Assembly (NCBI RefSeq): GCF_017566145.1
Contig: NZ_JABFCL010000006.1
Coordinates: 1 to 64,000 of the forward strand
DNA: 64,000 bases
Direction: 5' to 3'
Origin: Bittarella massiliensis (ex Durand et al. 2017)
GTDB lineage: Bacteria > Bacillota > Clostridia > Oscillospirales > Ruminococcaceae
In this document: positions 8,050-16,300 of the stretch, one piece after another
Layout of the letters: every line of letters begins with the position of its first letter
How positions within the stretch are numbered: position 1 is the first letter of the stretch
Program-made: the position numbers and the translations under genes
The notes under the pieces: generated by a model
What the model was told of the DNA's origin: nothing
Database searches by the model: none
The model's input: the letters and a program-made list of their open reading frames with translations, nothing else

Positions 8050-8985
8050 ATGGGGCTATTTGAGAAAATGAAAGAGCCTGCCTTTTTAAAGCGGGACAGC
8101 ATCGCCGGCGAACAGTTGGCGGCCCTGCAAGGGCTGCGGGAAACCGCGCCTCCAGCGCTCCAGGAGCAAATCGACCGGGACATCCGCACCCTGCAAGCTG
8201 GGATTGCCGGGGAGAAAAATATTCTCTTTGAACTGGAGAACAGCCATCTGCCCATGTTTGTCCTCCACGATTTGAATCTCGAGTTTGACGGCCAAAGGGC
8301 CCAGATCGACTTTTTGCTCATCACCCGCCGCCGCAACTACGTGGTAGAGTGCAAGAACTTGTACGGAAATATTGAAATTGGCAGCGGTGGGGATTTTGTG
8401 CGAACCCTCTCCTACGGAAGGCACCTTCAAAAAGAGGGAATCTACTCCCCCATCACCCAAAATCAGCGCCACCTGGACCTGATTTTCCAACTGCGTCGGG
8501 CCGAAAAGAGCAACGCCCTCATCCGGACCCTATTTGAAAAAAACTTTTCTGAAAATTATCGGTCGATCATCGTGCTGACCAACCCCAAAACCGTCCTCAA
8601 CACCCGCTACGCCAAGCGCGAAGTAAGGGAAATGGTCGTTCGCGCCGACCAGCTGGCCGACTATATCCGGCGCTCCAACGCCCAGTCCAACCTGTCCTCC
8701 TCCAGCGACAGAGAGATGGAGGAGTTGGCCCGCTTTTTCCTCGCCCAACACCGCCCTGCTTCCACCGATTTTACCGCCAAATACCGGCAGCAGGAGGGCG
8801 AACCCGCCATCCCCCCTGCCGATTTGCTCCCCTCCCCCGACGAGCACTCGCCCCGGCTTCTCTGTCCGCGGTGCGGGGCCCCCATGGTGCGCCGGCGGGC
8901 CGCCCGGGGCCCCAACGCGGGGAAGGAGTTTTACGGCTGCACCAACTACCCCCGCTGCCGGGGCATTGTCAACATCGAACAGTAA
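8050..8985 (+). CDS. NERD domain protein with topoisomerase-type zinc finger
   Basis: A 311-residue cytoplasmic protein. The NERD (nuclease-related) domain spans about 55-175: HDLNLEFDGQRAQIDFLLIT followed by NYVVECKN, which carries the D and E-x-K pattern of restriction-like nucleases. The C-terminus (about 275-308) has LLCPRCGAPMVRR and FYGCTNYPRCRG, the four-Cys zinc finger found at the end of type I topoisomerases. This architecture suggests DNA binding and perhaps cleavage, but no member is firmly assigned a role as far as I know. ATG 8050 has CAGGGGGAG upstream. The next gene in the same direction is the SRAP protein. Confidence 0.85.
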   Translation: MGLFEKMKEPAFLKRDSIAGEQLAALQGLRETAPPALQEQIDRDIRTLQAGIAGEKNILFELENSHLPMFVLHDLNLEFDGQRAQIDFLLITRRRNYVVECKNLYGNIEIGSGGDFVRTLSYGRHLQKEGIYSPITQNQRHLDLIFQLRRAEKSNALIRTLFEKNFSENYRSIIVLTNPKTVLNTRYAKREVREMVVRADQLADYIRRSNAQSNLSSSSDREMEELARFFLAQHRPASTDFTAKYRQQEGEPAIPPADLLPSPDEHSPRLLCPRCGAPMVRRRAARGPNAGKEFYGCTNYPRCRGIVNIEQ

Positions 8986-9064
8986 CCGTTTCTCCCCTCC
9001 CGCTTTTCTCCCCCTTCCCTTTGCGCTATAATGAAAGAGAACGCGAAGGGAAGGGGGATTTTTG

Positions 9065-9691
9065 ATGTGCGGCCGTTATAGCCTCTACACCGCCCGCGAA
9101 AACGCCCAGTTGCAGGCCATTCTGGCGGAGATCGCCCGCCGCTATCCTGAAAAATCCAGCCAAGCCGCCAGCGGGGAGGTCTTTCCCTCCAACTGGGCCC
9201 CCATCCTCGCCCACACCGGCAAGCGGGTGGCGGCGGGGCTGGCCAGATGGGGCTTTTCCTCTCCCCAAGGTGGGGGGCTTGTCATCAACGCCCGGGCGGA
9301 GACGGCGGCCCAGCGCCCCCTCTTTCGCGACAGCCTGCTGGAGCGCCGCTGTGCCGTCCCCGCCACCGGTTTTTTCGAGTGGGACAGGTCCCACCGGCCC
9401 AGCGCCAAGTACCGCTTCACCCTGCCGGGCCAGCCCCTGTTCTACCTGGCCGGCTGCTACCGGCTGGAGGGGGGAGAGGCCCGCTACACCCTCTTCACCA
9501 CCGCCGCCAATCCCTCCATGGCAGACATCCACCCCCGGATGCCGGTCCTCCTCGCCCCCGGCCAGTTGGAGGGGTGGCTGACCGACACCGGCGCCGCCCT
9601 CGCCCTGCTGGGACAGACGCCCCCCCTGCTGGACAGGGAGCGGTGCGCCCCGCCGGAGGGGGGCGAGTTCCCACAAATCCGCCTCTTTTAG
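9065..9691 (+). CDS. SRAP domain protein (HMCES/YedK family)
   Basis: A 208-residue protein that forms a covalent bond with abasic sites in single-stranded DNA and shields them. All expected residues are visible: Cys2 (exposed after removal of Met1; start MCGRYSLY), N75 in INARAET, E105 in FFEW and H156 in DIHPRMP. ATG 9065 is required for Cys2, although a TTG codon precedes it in frame at 9062; AAGGGGG lies upstream. It ends in a strong terminator and follows the NERD gene, with sbcC and sbcD on the other strand nearby. Confidence 0.93.
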   Translation: MCGRYSLYTARENAQLQAILAEIARRYPEKSSQAASGEVFPSNWAPILAHTGKRVAAGLARWGFSSPQGGGLVINARAETAAQRPLFRDSLLERRCAVPATGFFEWDRSHRPSAKYRFTLPGQPLFYLAGCYRLEGGEARYTLFTTAANPSMADIHPRMPVLLAPGQLEGWLTDTGAALALLGQTPPLLDRERCAPPEGGEFPQIRLF

Positions 9692-9698
9692 CAGCAAG

Positions 9699-9744
9699 AA
9701 AAAAGCGGGCGGGTGCGATTGGTTTCGCACCCGCCCGCTTTTTT
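9699..9744. terminator. bidirectional terminator, SRAP gene / ppa
   Basis: Perfect 20-base inverted repeat (9699-9718 and 9725-9744) with a GCGGGCGGGTGCGA core, A run on the left and T run on the right, between convergent genes. Confidence 0.95.
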
Positions 9745-9757
9745 GTGCAAGGGGGTT

Positions 9758-10312
9758 TTACTCCTCTTCGCCTTTGAGGCGCAAGCCGCAAAAGTGCACC
9801 TCGTAGCGCTGGATGCACTCGGCAATGATCTCCTCCGCCCGCTGGCGGCCCAGGGCCTCTGAAGTGGTGGTGTGGCCGTGTTCCAGCCCTTTGTACACCT
9901 CAAAAAAGTGCTTGACCTCGTCGCTGATGTGGGGCGGCAAGGCCGAAATGTCCTGATAGAAATTCCAGGTGGGGTCCTGGCAGGGGATGGCGATGATCTT
10001 GTCGTCCACCTCGCCGCCGTCGATCATCCGGATCACGCCGATGGGGTAGCAGTCCACCTCCACCAGGGAATCCAGGGTCTCGGAGCACATGACCAGCACG
10101 TCCAGGGGGTCGCCGTCATCGGCATAGGTGCGGGGGATAAAGCCATAGTTGGCCGGGTAGTGGGTGGAGGTGTAGAGGATGCGGTCGAGCCGCAGCAGCC
10201 CGGTGTGTTTGTCCAACTCGTACTTCTTTTTGGTGCCCGCCGGGATCTCGATGACCGCGGTAAAGGTCTCGGGTTTGATGCAGGCGGGTTCGATGTCGTG
10301 CCAGATGTTCAT
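9758..10312 (-). CDS. ppa: inorganic pyrophosphatase, family I
   Basis: Soluble magnesium-dependent enzyme that splits pyrophosphate and so drives biosynthesis. The 184-residue protein has KYELDKHTG, the HYPANYGFIP region and the signature DDGDPLDVLV (about 65-74), and is of standard bacterial length. Start 10312 has AAAAGGGG upstream. Its promoter overlaps the last bases of sbcC, which lies upstream on the same strand. Confidence 0.95.
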   Translation of the reverse strand: MNIWHDIEPACIKPETFTAVIEIPAGTKKKYELDKHTGLLRLDRILYTSTHYPANYGFIPRTYADDGDPLDVLVMCSETLDSLVEVDCYPIGVIRMIDGGEVDDKIIAIPCQDPTWNFYQDISALPPHISDEVKHFFEVYKGLEHGHTTTSEALGRQRAEEIIAECIQRYEVHFCGLRLKGEEE

Positions 10313-10353
10313 CTCATATTCCCCTTTTCTCTCGTCTCGCTCTGTCTGGCTTT

Positions 10354-10382
10354 AGTATAGCAAACGGGGGGCAAAGTTTCAA
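10354..10382 (-). promoter_or_regulatory. ppa promoter
   Basis: Read on the minus strand: TTGAAA (complement of 10377-10382), 17-base spacer, TATACT (complement of 10354-10359). The -35 box overlaps the sbcC stop codon. Confidence 0.8.
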
Positions 10383-13279
10383 TCGCTTTCTCGGCCGCCC
10401 CGGCGCACCGACGCCCGGCTGCCGCCCCCCGGCAGGGGCCGGACCGCCAGCGCCACCGGCAGCCGCTCCTCCAACCACTCCACGTGGGAGATGATCCCCA
10501 CCACCCGGTCTTCCCGCCGCAGCCGCTCCAGGGTGTCCACCGCGCACTCCAGCGCCTCGGCGTCCAGGCTGCCAAAGCCCTCGTCGATAAAGACCGTCTC
10601 CAGGCTGACCCCGCCGGAGAAGAGCTGAATGACGTCGGCCAGCCCCAGCGCCAGGGAGAGGGAGGCCTGAAAGCTCTCGCCCCCCGAGAGGGTGTTCACG
10701 TGGCGGGTCTTGCCGGTGAGGCTGTCGAGCACCTCCAAATCCAAGCCGGAGGCGCGGTTTCCCTTCTCCCGCTCGGTGCGCCGCAGCAGGGTGTACTTGC
10801 CCTCGGTCATCCCCGCAAAGCGGCGGTTGGCCGCCCGCACCACCTGGTCAAAATAGGCCGAGAGGACGTACCGCTCAAAGGAGAGTTTCTTGGCGTTCTG
10901 GCCGCTGGCCACCCGGTAGAGATCCACCGCGTCCCGATAGCCCTCCCCCCAGCGGTCGCGCCGGGCCAGCAGGGCGGCAATGGCCTCCCTGCAAGCGCCG
11001 TTCTGGGCCAGGGCGACCTGTCCCTCGGACAGCTGCCGCTCCAGCGTCTCCTCTTCGGCGGCCAACTGCTCGTCCTGGCGGGCGGCCTCCTCCAGGTCGC
11101 AGGGGGTCTTTCCCTCGTACTCCGCCAGCCCTTCCAGCCGGGCCCGCCACTGGGTCCCCCTCTCCCGGTAAGCGGCGATCTCCCTTTCCAGGCGGGCAAT
11201 CCCCTCCTCCCCGCCCTGGGGCAGCGCATCGGGCTGCAGCCCCTGGCGGGCAAACTGCAGGCGGGCTGTCTCCCCCTCCGCTTCGGCGGCAGCCGCCGCT
11301 TCCCGGGCCCCCTCGGTGTAGATGTCCACCGCCTTTTGCAGGCTGGCCTGCCGCTCCTGGGCGCGGGCAAAGGCGGCCCGTTGGGCCGCGATCTCCCCTT
11401 CCAGGGCTTTGGCTTCGGCTTCGGCCGCAGCGGCCTCCCCTTCCAGCTGGGCGGGGAGGGGGAGGTCCGCCAGCTGTCCCCTCTCCTCCCCCAGGGCCTC
11501 CCGCCGGCTCTGTTGGCGGGAGGCGGCCAGTTCGCAGCCCGCAGAGGTGTCCAGCCCCTTGGCCGCCAGCTGATCCAGGGGGATAAAGGCCGCCACCTGG
11601 GCCGCCAGCTGCCGCTCCTGCTCCCCCAATCGGGCCAGTTCGCCCTTCAGGGCGGCGTCCTGAGCGGGCAGTTCCTGCACCCCCTGCAAGGCGGCGGGCA
11701 GGGCGGCGCGGCAGGTGGTCTCCTCGGCGCGGGTCTCTTCCGCCCGGCGGCGCAGGGCCTCCACCCGGGCGGCCGTCTCCTCCAGCTGGGCGGCGGTGGG
11801 AATCTCGCCGGCCGCCCGGGCCAGGGCCGGATGGTGGGTGGCCCCGCAAACCGGGCAGGGCGCGCCCGGCGTCAGCCCCTCGGCCAGCAGGGCGGCCTGT
11901 CCCTGCAGGTGGCGCTGGCTCTCCTCCTGGGCCTGGCGCTGGGCCTCCGCCAGGGCCGCCTCCGCCTCGCCCCGGACGAGAACTGCTTCCCGCAGGGCGA
12001 TGAGGGCGCGCCGCTGCTCCTCTCTCTCTCGGCGCCTGTCGCGCAGCTGCAGGTATTCCCGCAGCTGTTCCAACCGCTGCAGGGTGCGCTCACAGCGGGC
12101 CAGCTCCCCCTCTACCCGCTCCCGGCGGCGGGCCTGTTCCTGCTGTCCTCGCAGGGCTTCCGCCCGGCGCAGGGCTGCGGTGCGGGCGGTCTCCTGTTTC
12201 AAAAGCGCCTCGGCTCCGGCCTGGGCGGCCTCCCAGCGGGGTTGGTTTTCCGCCAGGGCGCGGGCGGCTTCCTCTGCCTGCAGGCGGGTGGTTTCGGCCC
12301 GCTTGGCCGCCTCCTTGGCCCGGCGCATGGCCTGGCGGCAGAGCTCGGCCCGGCGAGCCAGGTCCAGGGCTTTCTCCCGCTGGGATTGCAGGGGCCCCTC
12401 CTCCTGCCAGGCGGTCCATTGGGCCTTGGCTGCCGCCAGGGCGGCAATGCCCTGGTTTTGCCGGGCCAGGGCGTCGGGGTCCAGGGCGCGGCGGCGGGCG
12501 GCCGCCCCCTGCCGGCGGGCGGCGGCGCGCTCCATCTCCCCCCGGGCGGCCCGCAAGCTCTCCTCCAACTGCTGTAAAATGGCGTCGTAGTCGGGGTACT
12601 CCGCCCGGCAGAGCCCTTCTAACAAGCTGCCCGGCGTGCAGGCGATCTTCTCTCTCTCCACCTGCAGGCGGACGGTCAGCTCCTCCATCTTGGCCTGGGC
12701 GTCCCCCGCCTGTTCCCGCAACAGATCCTCCAGGCGGCTGAACTTCTGGGTGCCGAAGATGCGGCGAAAGATCTCCTGCTTCTCGGCGCTGGAGGAGTCC
12801 AGCAGCTTGCGAAACTCCCCCTGGGGCAGCAGCACGATCTGCCGAAACTGCTCGGCGGTCAGTCCCACCAGTTCCACCACCCGGGCGTCCACCTCCCGGA
12901 TTTTGGAGAGCACCTCCCCCTTGGGGCCGGTGAGCACCGCCCCCGCCTTCACCGCGACATACCGGCCCTTGGCGTTCCGGCGCACCTGCTGGGGTTGGCG
13001 CTCGATGCGGTAGCGCTCGCCGCGGATGGCAAATTCCAGCGCCGCCGAGCAGACGGCCGTCTCCTCCGCAAAGTCGCTGCGAAACTGTTCGGGCTGGCGG
13101 CGCTCGCCGCTGGCCCGGCCGTAGAGGGCGAACATCACCCCATCGAAGAGGGTGGTCTTCCCCGCGCCGGTGGGGCCGGTGATGAGAAAGATGCCATCCT
13201 CTCCCAGGGCTTCAAAGTCGATCTCCTGGCAGCCCCCAAAGGGGCCGAAGGCGCGCAGTTCCAATTTGACAAGGCGCAC
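10379..13279 (-). CDS. sbcC: exonuclease SbcC (Rad50-like ATPase)
   Basis: A 966-residue SMC-type protein that works with SbcD to open and cut hairpins and blocked DNA ends. The N-terminal Walker A region ITGPTGAGKTT is at about 33-43. Long coiled coils rich in E, A, R and Q flank the zinc hook CPVCGATHHP (C475, C478). The C-terminal lobe has the signature LSGGESFQASL and Walker B VFIDEGFGSLD. The start is GTG 13279, four bases after the sbcD stop, with GGGGAGGTG at the end of sbcD as ribosome site. Slightly shorter than the Escherichia coli protein. Confidence 0.95.
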   Translation of the reverse strand: MRLVKLELRAFGPFGGCQEIDFEALGEDGIFLITGPTGAGKTTLFDGVMFALYGRASGERRQPEQFRSDFAEETAVCSAALEFAIRGERYRIERQPQQVRRNAKGRYVAVKAGAVLTGPKGEVLSKIREVDARVVELVGLTAEQFRQIVLLPQGEFRKLLDSSSAEKQEIFRRIFGTQKFSRLEDLLREQAGDAQAKMEELTVRLQVEREKIACTPGSLLEGLCRAEYPDYDAILQQLEESLRAARGEMERAAARRQGAAARRRALDPDALARQNQGIAALAAAKAQWTAWQEEGPLQSQREKALDLARRAELCRQAMRRAKEAAKRAETTRLQAEEAARALAENQPRWEAAQAGAEALLKQETARTAALRRAEALRGQQEQARRRERVEGELARCERTLQRLEQLREYLQLRDRRREREEQRRALIALREAVLVRGEAEAALAEAQRQAQEESQRHLQGQAALLAEGLTPGAPCPVCGATHHPALARAAGEIPTAAQLEETAARVEALRRRAEETRAEETTCRAALPAALQGVQELPAQDAALKGELARLGEQERQLAAQVAAFIPLDQLAAKGLDTSAGCELAASRQQSRREALGEERGQLADLPLPAQLEGEAAAAEAEAKALEGEIAAQRAAFARAQERQASLQKAVDIYTEGAREAAAAAEAEGETARLQFARQGLQPDALPQGGEEGIARLEREIAAYRERGTQWRARLEGLAEYEGKTPCDLEEAARQDEQLAAEEETLERQLSEGQVALAQNGACREAIAALLARRDRWGEGYRDAVDLYRVASGQNAKKLSFERYVLSAYFDQVVRAANRRFAGMTEGKYTLLRRTEREKGNRASGLDLEVLDSLTGKTRHVNTLSGGESFQASLSLALGLADVIQLFSGGVSLETVFIDEGFGSLDAEALECAVDTLERLRREDRVVGIISHVEWLEERLPVALAVRPLPGGGSRASVRRGGRESD

Positions 13280-13283
13280 GGCG

Positions 13284-14411
13284 CTACACCTCCCCTTCCA
13301 ATTGTTCCAGCAGGGCGCGGATGGTCTCCATCTGACCGGGGGTGGGCTCCATCCCCTTCACGTCCCTGTAAAAGGCCGCAAACCGCTCGTCGGTGGGCCG
13401 GTCGTCCTGGGGCGTGAGATCGGGCAGATCCTCCCCCTGCGCCCGCGCCTCCAATTTGACCCCCAACAAGTTGGGGTAGAGCGCCCGCAGCCGGCTCACC
13501 GCCCCGTAGACCAACTCGTTGTCGGCGATGACAGCGTAGAGGTAGTCCTCCCCCGGGGGGTGGAGGGCGCCGGCTGCCAGCTCTTCAAAGCTGCCCCGCA
13601 CCACCGCCAAATCCCGGCGGACGGGCAACCGCTCCTCCTGCACCGAAACAGCGCCGGCGGCATCGATCTCCACCACCGCCACCGCCTTTCTCTGCCCCTG
13701 TTCCGAGAGGGAGTACTTGAGCAGCGACCCGCTGTACCGGGCCGTCTCCCGCCCGCAGGTCTGGGGGGCGTGCAGGTGCCCCAGGCAGGCGTAGTCAAAC
13801 CCCCGCAGGGCAGAGGCGGCCACCAGGTCGCCGGTCCCCACCGAGAGCTCGGAGTCGCTGCGCACCAGCTCCTCTCCCCCGGCAAAAAAGCCGTGGGCCA
13901 CCAGCACGTTGGGCCCGGCGGGGAGGGGCGTCCCCTCTAGCAGCGCCCGGTAGGCGTCGGTGTAGGTGGGGTACTCCCCCTCCGGCAGCAGCCGCCGCAG
14001 CTGATAGCGGTCGGTAAAGGGGGCCAGGGTGAAGGTGACGGCGACCCCGTCGCGGCCGGTGAGCGGCACCTGTGCCAGGGGCAGGGTACAACTCCCCTCC
14101 ACAAAATAGCCCTCGCTGCGCACCAGGCGGTTGGCAAAGGAGAGGCGCTGGGGGCTGTCGTGGTTGCCGGCGATGGCCAGTACCTTCACCCCCATCCCCA
14201 CCGCGGCGCTGACAAAGTCGTCAAAGGCGGTGACGGCGGCGGCCGGGGGTACCGAGCGGTCGTACACGTCCCCAGCGATGACCAGGGCGTCCGCCCTCTC
14301 CCGCCGCAACAGCTCCAGCAAACCGTTCATGGCAAAAATCTGGTCTTCCAGCAGGGAGAATTCTCCCAGCACCTTTCCCAGATGCCAGTCGGCAGTGTGG
14401 ACAAACTTCAC
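13284..14411 (-). CDS. sbcD: exonuclease SbcD (Mre11-like nuclease)
   Basis: Nuclease subunit of SbcCD, 375 residues. Phosphodiesterase motifs are MKFVHTADWHLG (D8, H10), GDVYD, GNHDSPQR and the later HLHAPQ. It starts with GTG at 14411, with GGGGGATG upstream, 12 bases after azlD. It is four bases from sbcC, so they are made together. The close spacing suggests one azlC-azlD-sbcD-sbcC transcript. Confidence 0.95.
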   Translation of the reverse strand: MKFVHTADWHLGKVLGEFSLLEDQIFAMNGLLELLRRERADALVIAGDVYDRSVPPAAAVTAFDDFVSAAVGMGVKVLAIAGNHDSPQRLSFANRLVRSEGYFVEGSCTLPLAQVPLTGRDGVAVTFTLAPFTDRYQLRRLLPEGEYPTYTDAYRALLEGTPLPAGPNVLVAHGFFAGGEELVRSDSELSVGTGDLVAASALRGFDYACLGHLHAPQTCGRETARYSGSLLKYSLSEQGQRKAVAVVEIDAAGAVSVQEERLPVRRDLAVVRGSFEELAAGALHPPGEDYLYAVIADNELVYGAVSRLRALYPNLLGVKLEARAQGEDLPDLTPQDDRPTDERFAAFYRDVKGMEPTPGQMETIRALLEQLEGEV

Positions 14412-14423
14412 GCGCGCATCCCC

Positions 14424-14750
14424 CTATCCGGCAAAGACCAGCTGCACCAGCACCATGTAGAGGGCGGTCCCCCCCAGAATGCTGATGAGGTTGTTTTTCT
14501 TCCACAGGTGCAGCCCCACCACCGCGGCCCCCGCCAGCAGTTCCGGCAGGCCGTAGGGGTAGGTCAGCAGGCTGACCCCCCGCAGGCAGTAGACCACCAA
14601 AATGGCCATGATGGCCGGGGGCAGCACCCGGCCCAGATAGTTGACCCAGCGGGGGGTTCCCCCCTTAAAAAACCAGAAGGGTGCCGCCCGGGTCAAAAAG
14701 GTCACCGCCCCTACGACGGCAATCATCGCCACTGCGCGAAATGCGCTCAC
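14424..14750 (-). CDS. azlD: branched-chain amino acid exporter small subunit AzlD
   Basis: A 108-residue membrane protein with about four helices, containing [12 protein letters not shown] and [19 protein letters not shown], typical of AzlD. It pairs with AzlC to export branched-chain amino acids or analogues. Start GTG 14750 overlaps the azlC stop as GTGA, so the two are translationally coupled; an upstream ATG in frame lies deep in azlC and is not used. Confidence 0.88.
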   Translation of the reverse strand: MSAFRAVAMIAVVGAVTFLTRAAPFWFFKGGTPRWVNYLGRVLPPAIMAILVVYCLRGVSLLTYPYGLPELLAGAAVVGLHLWKKNNLISILGGTALYMVLVQLVFAG

Positions 14751-15448
14751 TGCTCCCCCTCCTCTCCCAGTTTTTTCACGATCGGCCGCGCAAAGGCCAG
14801 CAGTCCCAACACCGCCAGCAGCAGGGCGGGGATCAAAAACCGGTCTGGCCCCAGCAGGAGCAGACAGGCCAGGGCGCACCCTGCCCCCCAGAGGGCGGGA
14901 AAGCGGCTCTTGTAGGCCTGCCACTGCTCGACGGCGATGACGATGAAGAGGGCGGTCATGGCAAAGTCGATGCCGGTGGTGTCAAAGGGGAGCAGCCCTC
15001 CCACCACCGTGCCCAATACCGCCCCGGCAATCCAGTAGAGCTCGTCCAACAGGGCGATGGCAAAGAAAAACTGCCCCTGCTCCACCCCCTCTGGCGCCCG
15101 CTGGGAGCAGAGGAGGGAATAGGTCTCGTCGGTGAGGGAGTAGATCATATACCACCGTTTTTTCCCCATTTTGCGAAAGCGCTCGGTGAAGGAGAGGCCG
15201 TAAAAGAGATGGCGGAAGTTCACCGCCAGGGTCATCAGCGCCACCTGCACCAGGGAAAAGCCACCCCCCAGAAAGTTGAGCATCACAAACTGCATCGATC
15301 CGGCGTAGACCGCCACACTCATCCCCGCCGCCCAGAGGGGGCCGTACCCCTCCTGGCGCAGCAGTACCCCAAAGGCAAGCCCTACAAACAGGTATCCCAG
15401 CAGCACCGGCACCGTGACCGGAAAGGCCGCGCGAAAGGCTTTTTTCAA
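14747..15448 (-). CDS. azlC: branched-chain amino acid exporter large subunit AzlC
   Basis: A 233-residue polytopic membrane protein. AzlC-type motifs are [13 protein letters not shown] near the N-terminus, [11 protein letters not shown] and the region [10 protein letters not shown] with LTDETYSL. It starts at TTG 15448 behind AGGGGAGAGG. First gene of the run azlC-azlD-sbcD-sbcC. The substrate is inferred from family knowledge only. Confidence 0.9.
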   Translation of the reverse strand: MKKAFRAAFPVTVPVLLGYLFVGLAFGVLLRQEGYGPLWAAGMSVAVYAGSMQFVMLNFLGGGFSLVQVALMTLAVNFRHLFYGLSFTERFRKMGKKRWYMIYSLTDETYSLLCSQRAPEGVEQGQFFFAIALLDELYWIAGAVLGTVVGGLLPFDTTGIDFAMTALFIVIAVEQWQAYKSRFPALWGAGCALACLLLLGPDRFLIPALLLAVLGLLAFARPIVKKLGEEGEQ

Positions 15449-15492
15449 CTGTCCTCTCCCCTCTTTTCAAACATCCTGTCCCACCCGGGGCG

Positions 15493-16059
15493 TCAGCGCC
15501 CCAGGGTGTGTTCCAAAACGATCTTGACGCCGATGCCCACCAGCAGCCAGCCCCCCACCACCTGGGCCCAGCGCCCCAGCAGACAGCCGAAGCGGTGGCC
15601 CAGATAGACCCCGACAAAGCAGCACAGAAAGGTGCAGCAGCCGATGACGGCCGCCGCCTGCCAGATATTCGCCCCGATGCAGGAGAGGCTGACCCCCAGG
15701 GCCAGCGCGTCGATGCTGGTGGCCACGGCCTGGCCCAGGAGCAGCCGCCCGGTGAGCCTGCGAGGGCGGGAGAGGGGCTCGATCTCCTCCCTCCGAGCCT
15801 CCCAGACCATCCTCCCCCCCAACAGCGCCAGCAGCGCCAGGGCCACCCAGTGGTCAAACCGGTGGATGTAGCCGCTGAAGGTGTAGCCGGCAAAAAAGCC
15901 CAGCAGCGGCATCGCCGCTTGGGCCAGGCCAAAGGCCGCGCCGCAGGCCAGGGCGCAGGGGAGCGGCCGCCCCCTGTGCGTCAGCCCGTTGGAGACCGAG
16001 ACGGCAAAGGCATCCATCGCCATCCCCAACCCCAGCAAAACCATGGTGACAAAATCCAC
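15493..16059 (-). CDS. mntP: MntP-type manganese exporter
   Basis: A 188-residue protein with six predicted membrane helices. The paired motifs GMAMDAFAVSVSNG and SIDALALGVSL, each with an Asp in a helix, are characteristic of MntP, which exports Mn2+. Start GTG 16059 has GGGGGGAAGAG upstream; longer starts lack it. I looked for a yybP-ykoY manganese riboswitch in the 60-90 base leader and did not find one. Confidence 0.87.
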   Translation of the reverse strand: MDFVTMVLLGLGMAMDAFAVSVSNGLTHRGRPLPCALACGAAFGLAQAAMPLLGFFAGYTFSGYIHRFDHWVALALLALLGGRMVWEARREEIEPLSRPRRLTGRLLLGQAVATSIDALALGVSLSCIGANIWQAAAVIGCCTFLCCFVGVYLGHRFGCLLGRWAQVVGGWLLVGIGVKIVLEHTLGR

Positions 16060-16146
16060 GCGCTCTTCCCCCCGCACGATACCACAAGTACAGTGGCAGT
16101 TGGCCATTGGGCAGAGAGCGAACGGCGTTTGCACATCTGCCTGGCC

Positions 16147-16176
16147 ATTATACCGCTATTTGTATGCGCTCGGCAA
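16147..16176 (-). promoter_or_regulatory. mntP promoter
   Basis: On the minus strand TTGCCG (complement of 16171-16176), 18-base spacer, TATAAT (complement of 16147-16152), about 88 bases before the start codon. Confidence 0.7.
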
Positions 16177-16300
16177 CCGCTTTACCTCTCTCTGTTCACC
16201 GGGGGGTGGATTTTCCATGCCAAATCCTCTATAATGAAGACGGTTTGGGACCGTCCTCCCTGTGCCCAACCCCGATTCGCCGCTAAAGGAGTTTTTTGCC

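Noticed and set aside
10484..12577. A 697-codon open frame on the plus strand
   Set aside because: It lies opposite sbcC, whose motifs and length are certain; the plus-strand translation is a Leu/Gly/Gln-rich shadow caused by high G+C.
16060..16150. Possible manganese (yybP-ykoY) riboswitch in the mntP leader
   Set aside because: The leader is short and the conserved loop motifs are missing.
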